64,000 nucleotides of DNA from Theodoxus fluviatilis (taxonomy: Eukaryota; Mollusca; Gastropoda; Cycloneritida; Neritidae). The first letter of the stretch is position 1. The number at the start of each line of letters is the position of its first letter. This document shows, in pieces, positions 32,270 through 42,879 of the stretch. The translations under genes and the position numbers were made by a program. The stretch lies in contig JAWQFJ010028799.1 in the NCBI GenBank assembly GCA_034096865.1, positions 1 to 64,000 on the forward strand. The letters are read 5' to 3'. The notes below the pieces were generated by a model, which was given only the letters and a program-made list of their open reading frames with translations, made no database searches and was not told the origin of the DNA.

Positions 32270-33345
32270 ATCGTCAACAACGCCCTCGTCCTTCCCGTTC
32301 CCCACCCTGCATCCCATGCCCGTCCCTCCTCCCCTCCCTGACCCTCCTCCCCACGGCCCTCCTCCCCTCCACGCTCCCCTCCCCATCCCCAACCTACGTC
32401 ATGTCCCTCCTCACCACCCCGTCCCCCTCACCTCCCCGTCCCTCCTCACCTCCCCGTCCCCAATCACCTCGTCCCTCCTCACCTTCCCGTCCCTCCCCGC
32501 CTTCCCGTCCCTTCCCACCTCCCTGTACCTCCACACCTTCCCGTCCCTCCACACCTCCCTGCCCCTTACCCCCTCCCTCCTCACCTCCCCATCCCCCGCC
32601 GCTCGCCGCCCTACCCTCTGGCCACCAATGTGGTCCCGCTGGACAGACCGCATCCGACAGACCACGGTGGACACCCTGGACCAGACTGTCAGCAACCTGT
32701 CCCAAGACATCGTCTCCACGGCGCAAGACCTCCTGAGAACCAGTCCCGGTCCAGCGTGACCCTCGCCCTGAGAATGTCCCTTCGGCGAGTCACCGCCACA
32801 GAAGCCACGCAAGGCAGCAACAACATGTGAGGAGGCACCTCCACCACCGCCCCGAACAAGCCAGCCGCATTCAAAAACTCTACTCCCGATACCCCCGTAA
32901 GGCCATGATTATGATCTCTGAGGAGCCCAGGCTCCCCTTCTCGGGCACCCCAGAAGACCTCTACCGTCACCTCCAAGCTACAGGCAATAAGCCACTCCTA
33001 ATCCATCCCAACTAAACTTAATTAAATCCCTATATGAGGGTTGCAACTGGGCTCCACTTGACAGTGATGATGCTGAGCTCCTCTCGACACCCCAACCATG
33101 CTGGAAATCCAACTCAAACTCCGTCGGGCAGTAACCACTACCCCGTGAGAGGACCATGTCAAATACCGTCACCTCCGTGCCTGCGACCCCACCTGCAAAC
33201 TTCTTGCTCACCTGTTCGAGCTGATCCACCGACTTGGCATCCCCACCAAGTGGCAACGGAGCAGGACTGTCCTCATCCACAAAAAAGGCAGCCTCAATGA
33301 TCCTGCCAACTTCAGAAACATCTCCCTTCTCAGCTGCCTCTACAA
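32270..33345 (+). pseudogene. RLE retrotransposon linker and RT start, copy 2
   Basis: A C-rich Pro/Ser/Leu linker (32290-32610), then WSRWTDRIRQTTVDTLDQTV-type sequence, SRIQKLYSRYPRKAM, and LPFSGTPEDLYRHLQATGNK in shifting frames. It ends in the RT finger region (KKGSLNDPANF-like) at the LINE insertion. Confidence 0.6.
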
Positions 33346-34097
33346 TATGCTGGACTCTGATTATTTAACCGCAGTTAAAACAACTTTGGATGACTTAGGT
33401 TTATCTGGATTCTGGTATATGCAAGGGAATTAACAATGTTCAGCTTCTTGGTTCAAAGATAGAGTAAGAAGATGTTTGTATGACCAGTACATACAAGAAT
33501 GGTTTACTGAGGTTGATACTAAAACCAGTTTTTGTAACTATAGAATGTATAAAGATGTATTTTCATGTGAACAATACATTAGTATTTTACCTTATAACCA
33601 ATGTATCTCACTTATGAAGTATAGAACTTTGAACAATAATCTTCCTGTACAAAAAGAACGCTTTGTTATTGTTCCAAGATGTCAACGCATTTGCACTAAA
33701 TGCAATTCAGCTGATATTGGGGACGAGTTTCACTATGTGTTTGTCTAAATTTTTTTAGAGATATCAGATGTAAATTGTTGAAACCGTATTTCTGTAGAAG
33801 ACCAAATAGTTTTAAGTTTAAGCAACTGTTAGGTAGCAACAAGAAGAAACTATTGTCAAAGTTAGTTCTCATAAATTTTATTTGCAGAAGTGTGGCGAAT
33901 TAGCAGAGAAGCCACTTACTATTATTTTGTATATATGCACTTGATATTGACTTTGTTTGATTTGTCCCTTGTTTGATTTTTTCTTTTTCTCTTTGCCTTT
34001 GTTTGTTGTTGTCATGTATGTCTATTTTCTAAATGCCCCCTAGGGTTATGAAATAAATTGTGCCGTAATACGGCACCCAAACTTGAAACTTGAAACT
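33346..34097 (+). mobile_element. 5'-truncated LINE insertion with TACAA duplication
   Basis: The insert is flanked by TACAA (33341-33345 and 34098-34102); removing it restores ctgcctctacaagctgtaca of the RLE element. It has the C-terminal part of a LINE ORF2 (33476-33748: SLMKYRTLNNNLPVQKERFV, then RICTKCNSADIGDEFHYVFV before a stop). The CTKC..DIGDEFHY pattern is a zinc-knuckle-like tail seen in invertebrate LINEs. It ends with AATAAA (34050) and a short acttgaaacttgaaactt repeat. Confidence 0.8.
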
Positions 34098-34200
34098 TAC
34101 AAGCTGTACAGCAGCATCCTCGCCTCCAGGCTGATCTCCGTCGCAGTCTCGAAAGGCTGGATCTCCCCTGCCAGAAGGGCTTCATCTCAGGCGTCCAATA
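34098..34200 (+). pseudogene. RLE element RT fragment between two insertions, copy 2
   Basis: Reads tacaagctgtacagcagcat through ctggatctcccc to cttcatctcaggcgtcca, matching 40258-40360 with small changes including a deleted base in gcc(c)agaagg. Confidence 0.75.
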
Positions 34201-34201
34201 G

Positions 34202-35558
34202 TGTGACAAGGTGCACTTTTGTGCCACCATGACCCAACACTAGTTTTGTTCTTTTAGTGTTAGTTTTGACCTCGGATGTCGAGCTTCGGCTCTCCGATTT
34301 CCCGCCCACGTGCTGGCTTCTATTTTTTCGCCCCACCCCTTTCTCGTTGCGATGCTCTCGCCCTCAGCTGTTTTCGCCTCCTGCACTCTGCACTGGTGAA
34401 GAAGCCTGCTTTGCTCCGTGGGCTATTTTTGGACGAGGATCTCTTTTTTCCTTTTTGTGTTCTTTACAATCAATGCATTTTTTCATTCTGACGTCATTCG
34501 TGACATCATTAAACTGACCATGGGGATGGGTTTGCCATTGTGTTTTTTTGTTTAGTCTAGATAGTAGCAATAAAGGGTTAACAAGAAGGGCAAAGCCCAT
34601 ACGACTCACATGCTTGACCTTGACCTTTATATGACCTTGACCTTCAGGTGACCTTCAAGGTCAAGGTCAAACAACTAAACCTACCAATGACATCATACAC
34701 AAAGAAATGCTTTACACATTTTTCCTACCAAAATACATGTGACCTTGACCCAAGGTCAAGGTCATCCAAGGTCATGCAACACAAAGCTGTTCATTCAAGA
34801 CATAGGAAGCACAATGGTGCTTATTGGCACTTTCTACCATGAGATATAGTCACTTTTAGTGGTTCACTACCCCATTTTGGTCACATTTCATAAGGGTCAA
34901 AGTGACCTTGACCTTGATGATATGTGACCAAATGTGTCTCATGATGAAAGTATAACATGTGCCCCACATAATTATTAAGTTTGAAACAGTTATCTTCCAT
35001 AGTTCAGGGTCAAGGTCACTTCAAAATATGTATACAATCCAACTTTGAAGAGCTCCTGTGACCTTGACCTTGAAGCAAGGTCAACCAAACTGGTATCAAA
35101 AGATAGGGCTTGCTTTGACCTATATACCACTTGTAGCTGAGGTCGCCATTCTCAATAACGTGGGAGAAAATTGGAAAAATGTGAAAAATGACTGTTTTTG
35201 AGACCACATTTATGGCTCCTGTGACCTTGACCTTGAAGCAAGGTCAAGTCACTATGTATGTTTTTTGAGGCCTTGTCATCATACACCATCATGCCACATT
35301 TGGTGTTGATAGACTTAATAGTCTCCGAGAAAAATCCAACGTTTAAGTTTTTTACGAACGGACGCCCGGACGCCCGGACGGACGGACGACACGGCTCAGT
35401 ACATAGACTCACTTTTGCTTCGCATGTGAGTCAAAAAATTGTGAACGCTGTTCCTATTATTCAAGAACCTCCACCCTCCTTTCCTTCTCCCAGTTCTCCA
35501 TCTACTCTTCCCCGATCACCACCACCAAATACCCCACCACATCCACTATCCCATTACA
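34202..35558 (+). repeat. 5' LTR with nested repeat insertion
   Basis: Without the nested repeat (34580-35437) the LTR is about 500 bp. AATAAA lies at about 34569, immediately before the insertion. The end CCATTACA is followed by the primer-binding site. Confidence 0.65.
34580..35437. repeat. TGACCTTGA-rich dispersed repeat, copy B (inside LTR)
   Basis: Nearly collinear with copy A at 22270-23125, sharing aacaagaagggcaaagccca, the same nonamer clusters and the terminal GGAC tract. High similarity between copies 12 kb apart implies recent mobility. Confidence 0.85.
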
Positions 35559-35603
35559 ATTTTGGTGTCATCGGCAGGATAGGAAAATTATTACAAAAGC
35601 ACG

Positions 35604-36496
35604 ATGGCAGATGGACAGGTCAACCCCAATGTCGCCGCGGAGGAGGGGCAACCAGAGCAACCGGCCATGGTACAGGAGCAGGGAGAAGTGGCGGAGCGCA
35701 GACCTGCAGATTCCGCACAGCCTGCCCAGGATGGAGAGGTTGCTAGAGATGACCAGGGAGCCCTGCCAGGGAACTGGCTACCACAGCCTCGTCTTCCGCG
35801 ATACGACGGGACAGGGCCTGTCGAAGATTTTGTTGAAGAGGTTGAACGTGTGCTGGACGCTTATAACATGCGCCCGGCAATCGGCCTGGAACTGATTCTG
35901 TGGCACTTAGACGGCCAGGCTAGAAGGGAGGTGATGAGCATGCCCTCCGCAGAACGCAAGGACATTTCCAGGGTGACGAAACACCTCTGTCGAACCTTTG
36001 GAGATCGACGCCACCGAGTCCTTCTGCTGGAGGAATTTAACCAACGTCGACAGCGTCCTAGCGAATCTGTGCTAGAGTTTGCGCATGACCTCCAGGCTCT
36101 GGCGCAGAAGCTGAATGCATCAAACCCTGGCTCCGTGTCTGACGCCGACCTGCGAGACCGGTTTGCAGAAAAAACAGCAACCCCAGCCTTCGCCGAGAAC
36201 TCCGCAGGATGCGAGCTGCAAAACCAGAAGTCACGCTGGGGGACCTGAAGGATGCTGCGCTCCAATGGCTCCAGGACGAAGCGGAGGAGGAAGTGGCCCA
36301 TCTACAGAGCCACTCAACACACCCTGCGCCGATTCCCCACGATTCACGCCTGGATCAACTGGACCAGCTCACGAAGGCGGTGGCGGAGCTCATGGCCATC
36401 GTATCTGCTGACCAGAAGAAGCGCTCCACTTGCTTCAACTGTGGACAGCCGGGACACTTTAGGCGCAACTGCCCCAAGCAGAAGGCAGGAAACTAG
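35604..36496 (+). pseudogene. Gag of the truncated Ty3-type element (one frameshift)
   Basis: ATG at 35604 (MADGQVNPNVAAEEGQP). The capsid-like region has LPRYDGTGPVEDFVEEVERV, LWHLDGQARREVM and VLEFAHDLQALAQKLN. Near 36165 the frame shifts, and the C-terminal part continues as MRAAKPEVTLGDLKDAALQW, ending with the zinc knuckle CFNCGQPGHFRRNC (C-x2-C-x4-H-x4-C) before TAG at 36494-36496. Confidence 0.75.
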
Positions 36497-36510
36497 CCGC
36501 CTCTGCTACG

Positions 36511-37110
36511 ATGGGAAGCCCAACAGTGGGGGCTGGGAAAGCGGCCCCAATCAGAGTGCGTGAGGATTGTCCGGTGGTCACTGCCGGCTTGGCAGGGCAG
36601 AGTGTCCAAGCATTAGTTGACAGCGGAAGTGAAGTCAGCACTGTCAGTGAGACATTCTACCGTGAGAGATTAAGAACATTGAGCACGGCGAACTGGCTCT
36701 AATTGAGAGCGGCGAATGGACTCGAAATTCCTTATTTAGGACTGATAAGAGTGTGTTGTGCATGCGTTTGGTGGAGATTGTTCTGGTGTGTTCATGGTTG
36801 TGAAAGATAGTTGTGACCCCCACCAACAGAAGAGAAAAGAAGCAGTGCCTGCAATGCTGGGTATGAACGTTTTGAAGCATCTGCTCGGTTCTGCCAAGTG
36901 TGATGTAGAGGCAGCACCGTGGCTTCCAGCCGTGGCACCGGAGGTTCGGGTGAGCAGTGATTCAGTGCAGGGTGTTGCACGGGTTGCTGGAAAGATCCGA
37001 GTACCAGCTGAAGCCATGCTAGCAGTCTGGGACACAGGAGTTGAACGGCCCCCGTTCAACATCTGCTGGTCGAACCGCATGCCCACCCCCTACCCCCTGG
37101 CCTGATCCTC
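36511..37110 (+). pseudogene. Aspartic protease region of the truncated Ty3-type element
   Basis: VQALVDSGSEVSTVSETFY (about 36604-36660) contains the catalytic D-S-G of retropepsins. The frame breaks at about 36700. A GMNVLKHLL-like motif (36861-36887) in another frame is the usual LG.N(D/V)(L/V) end of the protease domain. Confidence 0.65.
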
Positions 37111-37149
37111 ATCCCCACCCTCATCGGTCCAGATTGTGGTTCGCGCTTC

Positions 37150-37931
37150 GTGCGTGTGGCCAATCTCACCGATGAGGACATTTTCCTCCAACCCCGAACC
37201 CCCTTCGCCACACTTCATGCCGCCGATTCGGTTTACTCTCCAGACTCGGTGCAAGTGGAGGTCGGCGTGAACGAGATTGTCGTGCGAGAGGCATCAGAGA
37301 CTCCAGACCTGTCTGCGGTGGAGCTAGTCAAGAAGCTTGAAAACTTTGATGGGACGGCCAGCGAGAAGCAGAAGATGTTGAAGGTGTTGTCGAAACGACG
37401 GGGCGCCATCGCACGGGAAGAAGACGATCTCGGATACACAGACCTAGACTTTCGACTCCGAACCACAGATGAACAACCTGTGAGCCAAGCCCATCGTCCG
37501 ATTCCAGCCAGAGAATACCAGGAAGTGCGGGAGCACATCAAAGAACTTCTGCGGAAAGGCATCATTTAAGAGATCCATTCTCCATACGCTGCGCCTGTAG
37601 TGATAGTCCGCAAGAAGGACGGGTCGATTCAACTGTGCGTGGACTATAGGCAGCTGAACCAGAAGACGGTGAAAGATGCATACCCCCTCCCCAGAATCCA
37701 AGAGTCCTTCGACAGCCTTGTGGGTTCCAAGTTTTTCACAACCTTGGACCTACAGAGCAGTTATCACCAAGTCGCCATACATCCACCAGATCAACACAAG
37801 ACAGCTTTCTCCACACCATTTGGGCTGTCTGAGTACACGCGGATCAGGGACACCAGCGACTTTCCAACGGCTGATGAACAGCATCATGTCTGATTGGCTG
37901 TTTCAGTTCCTGCTCGTATATCTCCAGTGAC
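37150..37931 (+). pseudogene. Reverse transcriptase N-terminal half of the truncated Ty3-type element
   Basis: A pre-RT linker is followed by LRTTDEQPVSQAHRPIPARE, VIVRKKDGSIQLCVDYRQLN and FFTTLDLQSSYHQVAIHP, where D in LDLQSSYHQV is the motif A aspartate. A stop (TAA 37567-37569) and a frameshift near 37837 interrupt it. It continues as TPATFQRLMNSIMSDWL and ends before the YXDD motif. Confidence 0.75.
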
Positions 37932-38300
37932 ACACTGACTGCACGGTCTTTGTCCGAACTCAACTCCCCGACGGTCTAGTCCCGGACATCACTGCCGACA
38001 GCCCAGACGGTTGCATCCTCATCAACGTCTGCTGCCCCAATGACGACCCCAGCACGATGGACGTCAGACACCAGAAGGTCACCAAGTACAGCAGCCATGG
38101 CCCCACCCTCCCCCTCATTGTCAGTGCCCTAGGCTCCTGGCTCCCCTCCAACGAGGAAATCCCACAGCAGCTGGGCATCCGACCCCGACGCTGGAGATCT
38201 GCCAAGAGGCGAATGAGAACCACCGCTCTTAAGAAGACTGCACTCATCGTGGAAGCGTTCCTCCACCAGACGCCCCTGGAGGAAGATCGCACGGACTGAC
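37932..38300 (+). pseudogene. RLE endonuclease domain fragment, copy 2
   Basis: Encodes VRTQLPDGLVPDITADSPDG, then ILINVCCPNDDPSTMDVRHQ, then LPLIVSALGSWLPSNEEIPQ and RPRRWRSAKRRMRTTALKKT, stopping at TGA 38297-38299. PD followed ~12 residues later by (D/N)V matches the PD...D core of restriction-like endonucleases; here the second acidic residue is Asn (other copies have Asp). The CCHC motif is lost upstream. Compared with 54241-54826 it lacks an ~85-bp insert after CCP. Confidence 0.7.
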
Positions 38301-38329
38301 CTGCGATGCCCCCGTCTTCCCCAGAAATA

Positions 38330-38947
38330 TGTGACCAGCCACGACAAAACCAGTGCTAAGTCATTTTTTGGACAAAATAGGGTTTTAATATGTTTGAATT
38401 CTGCATTCATTTCTGTTTGTTTTGATGTAACAGTGAACAGTGTGAGTTAATTAGACTAGGAGTTACAGGCATTTCAAGTTGGGTACTGAAGCAGCGGTCA
38501 TTTTGAAAAAACGGTCTCAGAAGATTTACCCTCTTCAGACATTAAACACCTTAGCAACGGTATTTCAAAATCCGTTTCCAAAAATAGCTGACCTTATTTT
38601 TCTTCGACATCCACAGAGCGGGAACGCCGAGAGAGCGGCCTTTCCAACAGTATATAACATGAAGAAGTTCTGGAAGGGTTTAGGTGGGTTTATTGCGGCT
38701 AAAATGAGGCAATTAACGCTAATTACAGGGAGCTATTGAAACAATACATAACACAAAAGTCTTTATTTTACCATCAAAATATAATTCTTCAAAATGTTTC
38801 CTTTACTGGCATGATAGTTTGAACCATGTAGAATCTATTTTTATCAAAAAGTGAAAATCACCCAGATTGACCCTCCCTGCCTTTTCTCAGACTTAGCACA
38901 AAATAGGGCCGCGCAACTTAGCACTGGTTTTGTCGTGGCTGGTCACA
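38330..38947. mobile_element. 618-bp MITE with 32-bp TIRs and TA duplication
   Basis: Termini TGTGACCAGCCACGACAAAA plus 12 more bases are perfect inverted repeats at both ends. The flanking TA is duplicated (38328-38329, 38948-38949). The empty site cagaaaTAtgaagagag is present 140 bp away at 39088-39102, in the second copy of the flanking tandem duplication. A TA duplication with TIRs fits Tc1/mariner-type or related transposition. No transposase. Confidence 0.9.
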
Positions 38948-38949
38948 TA

Positions 38950-39239
38950 TGAAGAGAGAAGAGAAAGAAAAAAATTGTTTATCACATTTATGTATTGTGC
39001 CTACTTGTTTCCCTTTGCATCAAAGGAAAAAACTGGCTACTGCCATGTAGCCAGTGACAACGGCAGGAGGTGAAGAAATTGTTACCCAGAAATATGAAGA
39101 GAGAAGAGAAAGAAAAAAAATGGTATCACATTTATGTATTGTGCCTACTTGTTTCCCTTTGCATCAAAGGAAAAAACTGGCTACTGCCATGTAGCCAGTA
39201 ACAACGGCAGGAGGTGAAGAAATTGTTACAGAAATTTCC
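38950..39239. repeat. 145-bp tandem duplication
   Basis: Unit tgaagagagaagagaaagaa ... ggtgaagaaattgttac starts at 38950 and again at 39095, with few differences (agtgacaacgg versus agtaacaacgg). The MITE is inserted at the edge of the first copy. Confidence 0.9.
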
Positions 39240-40178
39240 CACACTATTCTCTGATGTACCTAGAAAAACTCATCTTGTGATGCACGACATGGAGTTGTTG
39301 AGAGAGAACACTCAACCAGTGAAGCAGCATGCCTACCGGGTCATGGGTGAGAGAAAAGAGGCGTTGCGAAAGGAGGTGCAGTTTTTGTTAGAACATGACC
39401 TGATAGAACCCAGTTCCAGTAGCTGGAGCTCTTCATGCGTTCTAGTCAGGAAAGGAACCAAAGGATGGAGGATGTGTACTGCCTACCGAAAGCAGGCATG
39501 GGAATTGAACGTGTCCAAAAACTCTTAAAACTGACCAAATTCCAGACTCGCGTGAATCGGAGGCGGGCATCAAGTGATTCACATTTGCTGTTTCCGTCGG
39601 CAGTGTAATTATTATGTTTTGCCATTTATTTTTATTTTATTTTCGCAGACAGTTATTTTTTCATGGTGAGGAAACTGTATTTTCGTGGAAATCCGCGATT
39701 TCGCGGACAATTCCCATGCCTAGAAAGGTAAATGCTGTGACCAAGACTGACTCCTATCCCATTCCCAGAATCGACGACTGCGTTGACAGTGTAGGCAATT
39801 CCAAGTTTATCACAAAGATAGACCTCCTGAAAGGGTACTATGGAATTCCACCCACTGACAGGGCCAAGGAGATGTCAGCTTTCGTGACTTCTGATGGTCT
39901 TTATCAGTACAGGGTCCTCCCCTTCGGACTGAAAAATGCCCCAGCCACCTTCCAGCGATTAGTGAATCAGATCTTTAGGGACATACCAGACTGTCAAGCA
40001 TATATTGATGACATAGTGGTGTACAGTGACAACTGGGAAGAGCATGTGGCTCAAATAGAAAAGTTGTTCTGTATGTTGGAGGAGGCCAACCTGACCATCA
40101 ATCTGGCTAAGAGTGAACTTGGGAAGGCCACCATTACCTATCTCGGGCATGAAGTGGGGAACGGAAGGGTCCATACAA
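39205..40178 (+). pseudogene. Ty3-type RT fragment (Gmr1-like?) interrupted by a MITE
   Basis: Encodes LLQKFPTLFSDVPRKTHLVM, QHAYRVMGERKEALRKEVQF and SSSWSSSCVLVRKGTK. After the MITE it continues RKVNAVTKTDSYPIPRIDDC, FITKIDLLKGYYGIPPTDRA, VLPFGLKNAPATFQRLVNQI, AYIDDIVVYSDNWEEHV (catalytic YIDD, about 40000-40015) and NLAKSELGKATITYLGHEVG. It is truncated at both ends. The sequence style resembles elements where RT lies downstream of integrase (Gmr1-like), which is inference. Confidence 0.75.
39493..39722. mobile_element. 230-bp MITE inside RT
   Basis: Termini caggcatgggaattg and caattcccatgccta are inverted (14 of 15). GAAAG is duplicated on both sides (39488-39492, 39723-39727). Removal restores an open RT junction (YRKVNA). 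Confidence 0.85.
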
Positions 40179-41020
40179 AGCAGGACTGTCCTCATCCACA
40201 AAAAAGGCAGCCTCGATGACCCGACCAACTTCAGTCCCATCTCCCTTCACAGCTGCCTCTACAAGCTGTACAGCGGCATCCTCACCTCCAGGCTGACCTC
40301 CGTCGCAGTCTCCAAGGGCTGGATCTCCCCTGCCCAGAAGGGCTTCATCCCAGGCGTCCATGGCATGCAGGAACACTTGTTCATCTTGCAAATGGCCATC
40401 AGGGACGCCGCCGCTCGAAAGAAGGACCTGGTCGTGGCCTGGCTGGACCTGACCAACGCCGTTGGCTCCATCCCCCACCCGGTTCTCGACTCTCTCTTCC
40501 AGTCCCTCCCAATTCTCGACTCCGGTCAATCCTCCAGAACATCTACTCTGGAACCGAGTCACACTACAGAGTCGGCAAGACTGACATCTCCTTTCTCCCA
40601 ACAGCGGGAGTAAAGCAGGGCGACGGCCTCAGCCCCATCATTTTCAACTTGGCAGTCGAGCCCCTACTCCGCGAGGCCCTCACCGCCCAAGGATCCCCCC
40701 TCCACGGCAGCAACATCAAAGCCACCTTTTACGCCGACACCGCTACCATCCTCGCCCGCTTGGCAGAAGAAGCCACCTCAACCCTGTCCAGGATGAACTC
40801 TACAGCCGCCATCCTGGGGCTGACCTTCAACCCCTCAAAGTGCTCTGCACTCTCTGCAGAAAGGTCCCCATCACCCTGCCACAATCTTCCTCAACAAACA
40901 GGTCATCCCTCTCACAACCGACCCTGTGGGGACGAGGCTCCTCTTCCGCCCCCCGAAAAAGGCGACCAGACTCTTGGACCTGGTCACAGCGTCCCTCCTT
41001 GCACCTTGGCAGAAGATAGA
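40179..41020 (+). pseudogene. RLE retrotransposon RT, copy 3, 5' of DNA transposon
   Basis: Starts at RTVLIHKKGSLDDPTNF and continues LYKLYSGILTSRLTSVAVSK, GFIPGVHGMQEHLFILQMAI and KKDLVVAWLDLTNAVGSIPH (motif A, D in AWLDLTNAVG). It then frameshifts to the motif B region and TFYADTATILARLAEEATST, where the catalytic YADD has become YADT. It ends at APWQKID (41020), where the TIR transposon begins; the rest is at 52358. Confidence 0.8.
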
Positions 41021-41040
41021 TGAGTGTGTCTACAATACTG

Positions 41041-41717
41041 AGCAAATTGATGGTGTGTGTGGTGCAATAAAGATTTTGTTCAAAATATGGCTTCTTCTAT
41101 CACTTGAATGATGGCAATGCATTAAGGTAAGACACGGGTCGAAAAGTTGGGAAAATTTCATATCTGGACGTTTTTGAGATAACATCAGTTTTGAGTAGTT
41201 CAAACACTCGCAAATGCCCCCACGTGGTTTTTTTCGACCTGTCATTCGAAAATTAGTTGAATAAAATGACTTTTAAAAACATCACTCCTCGTAAAAAACG
41301 TTAAAACGTCATTGGTGCAGCGTATTTTATGACTTTTGAAAAAATTGTAACTTTCGATCTATTCTACGAAGAGGTTCACGCCCGGTACCGTTGGAAAGCT
41401 CGTCTTTTCGATCGAGCACAGCAAGGGAAATAACTCCGCCAACTATAGTGGTCTATTTTTAGTTGATGATTTCAAACAGCGTACACAGGGTTGTTTGGAA
41501 ACTCACTAGCCAATCATTGAGCTTAGAGAGGGAATTCCACTTGTTTCAACCAATCAGAGACTCTGAAGCGAGGATTCCCTGGCCCACAATGCATTATAAA
41601 CATGGCTGCCGCTTCAACGCTAATTCTCTCAGTTCGTTTTTGTTTCGCACCAAATCGAATAAATTCGACTTCAATCAAACAATCAGAGAATGCCCATGAG
41701 TGAATAAACTCAACATC
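41041..41717. other. DNA transposon left non-coding region
   Basis: No long frame. Contains AATAAA near 41067 and an interior rich in short inverted motifs. The last part (gcgaggattccctggccc, cacaatgcattataaa) resembles a promoter 5' of the ORF that starts at 41718. Confidence 0.4.
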
Positions 41718-41810
41718 ATGCTGCGACCGAAAAATAGTGGGCGAAGAGAGCAGCTTGCGGCTGCACGCACCTCGAAAATACTTCGCGGTCAAGGTCGAAA
41801 GTCTAGTTAG
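41718..41810 (+). pseudogene. Transposase-like N-terminal segment, 5' of LTR insertion
   Basis: ATG at 41718 opens 30 basic codons (MLRPKNSGREQLAAARTSKI..) that end in TAG directly at the LTR element border. The companion segment after the LTR element (49159 onward) is open in one frame. I infer that the two were one ORF split by the LTR element. Confidence 0.45.
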
Positions 41811-42700
41811 TGTGGTAGAAACCGTCCAGGATTATCTCCCCTGAAAGCAGAAAGTCACTGCTAGGGGCGTTCACTGCTGACTTATGAATATGTATGTCAT
41901 TATACGGGGTTTACACTTATTATTTCATAAAAACGCAAGGACGAATCAGAGGCGAGAGAGCCACTTGCGTATTGGGAGAGCACTGAGGCAGACGTGCTTT
42001 TATAGAGCTAGAGGAAAGTAACTTTGGCGATTAGTAGAGGTAGATTTGGTATTTGATTTACTATTGTTGGTTGGTGATATTGTCTTGTTTGTAAGCTTGT
42101 ATAGAAGATTATCTTCGACTGAAAGAATCAGCCGAGGACTGAGAAGGGAGATTTCGCCACGTGTACGGGAGGGCGCGAGGCAGTTGGTGGACGCTGGTGG
42201 TGAATGTCGTGTTGGCGGACACTGGTGGTGTTCATCGCATTGGTGGACGTGGTTTGTGGAGCGTGGCAGCTGTGGGAGCAAAGGTAAGCCGACAATGCTC
42301 TCCATTCTCTCTGAATGCGTGCTAGTGTGTTAGTGATTGAATGATGTATGCGCGAGGCGTGCCGGCAGCGTCAAAATGGCGGTGAACACGTGGCCGCGGT
42401 ACGGTGCGCGGTCGTGACTGAAAGTGCTTCTGTGAGTGAATGAAGAATGTTCTGTTAGCGCACATGTGGTAATTTGGTCGTCCCCTTCCTGCATGAACGT
42501 GCTCACAGTCGAACCTGCGTGCTTCCCGGCCAAGCATGCCGAGTTGTACTTCTAGCGCGTGTAGTGGTGGCGTCCATTATGAGTAATGGCGGCGGCGTCC
42601 ATGGGCTAATGGCGGGAAAGCCACCACGCACGTGGCGGGTGAAGGGCCAACTCTAAGATTGGTTTAACTAGGCATGGCATAGAAAGCACTCCCTACAACA
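41811..42700 (+). repeat. 5' LTR (890 bp)
   Basis: TGTGGTAGAAACCGTCC to CTCCCTACAACA. A GT donor-like aaaggtaagc lies at about 42278-42287. Confidence 0.95.
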
Positions 42701-42879
42701 CTGGCGCCGTCGCTTCTGTGAGCATGTGGGACATGCAGTTGAAGGAAGGAATGACGGTTTTCTTTCGCTTTCATTTTGGTTAGACCCTGTGGTAGTATGA
42801 CCGCGAGAAAGAGCGAGAGAGTGCGAGACAGTCTGTGCGTGTGTGCGAGCGAGCGTGAGAGTGAGTGAAAACGTCTTAG

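Larger units (their letters stand above)
34202..37931 (+). mobile_element. Ty3-type LTR retrotransposon, 3'-truncated
   Basis: The 5' LTR (TGTGACAAGG ... CCATTACA, 34202-35558) is itself split by the TGACCTTGA-rich repeat. A primer-binding-like TGGTGTCATCGGCAGGAT (about 35563-35580) follows, then gag, zinc knuckle, protease and RT up to motif B. The element ends inside RT and joins RLE sequence at about 37932. There is no 3' LTR. Confidence 0.8.
31467..38325 (+). mobile_element. RLE-type retrotransposon copy 2, interrupted twice
   Basis: U2-like head, 5' UTR, zinc-finger ORF and pre-RT linker run to 33345. A LINE is inserted at 33346-34097 (TSD TACAA). RLE sequence resumes at 34098-34200, then a Ty3-type LTR element begins at 34202. 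The RLE nuclease part returns at 37932 and runs to about 38300. The RT core is absent, presumably deleted together with the 3' half of the LTR element. Confidence 0.75.

Noticed and set aside
38479..38739. 86-codon frame inside the 618-bp MITE
   Set aside because: No recognisable domain, short, and the element is otherwise non-coding.
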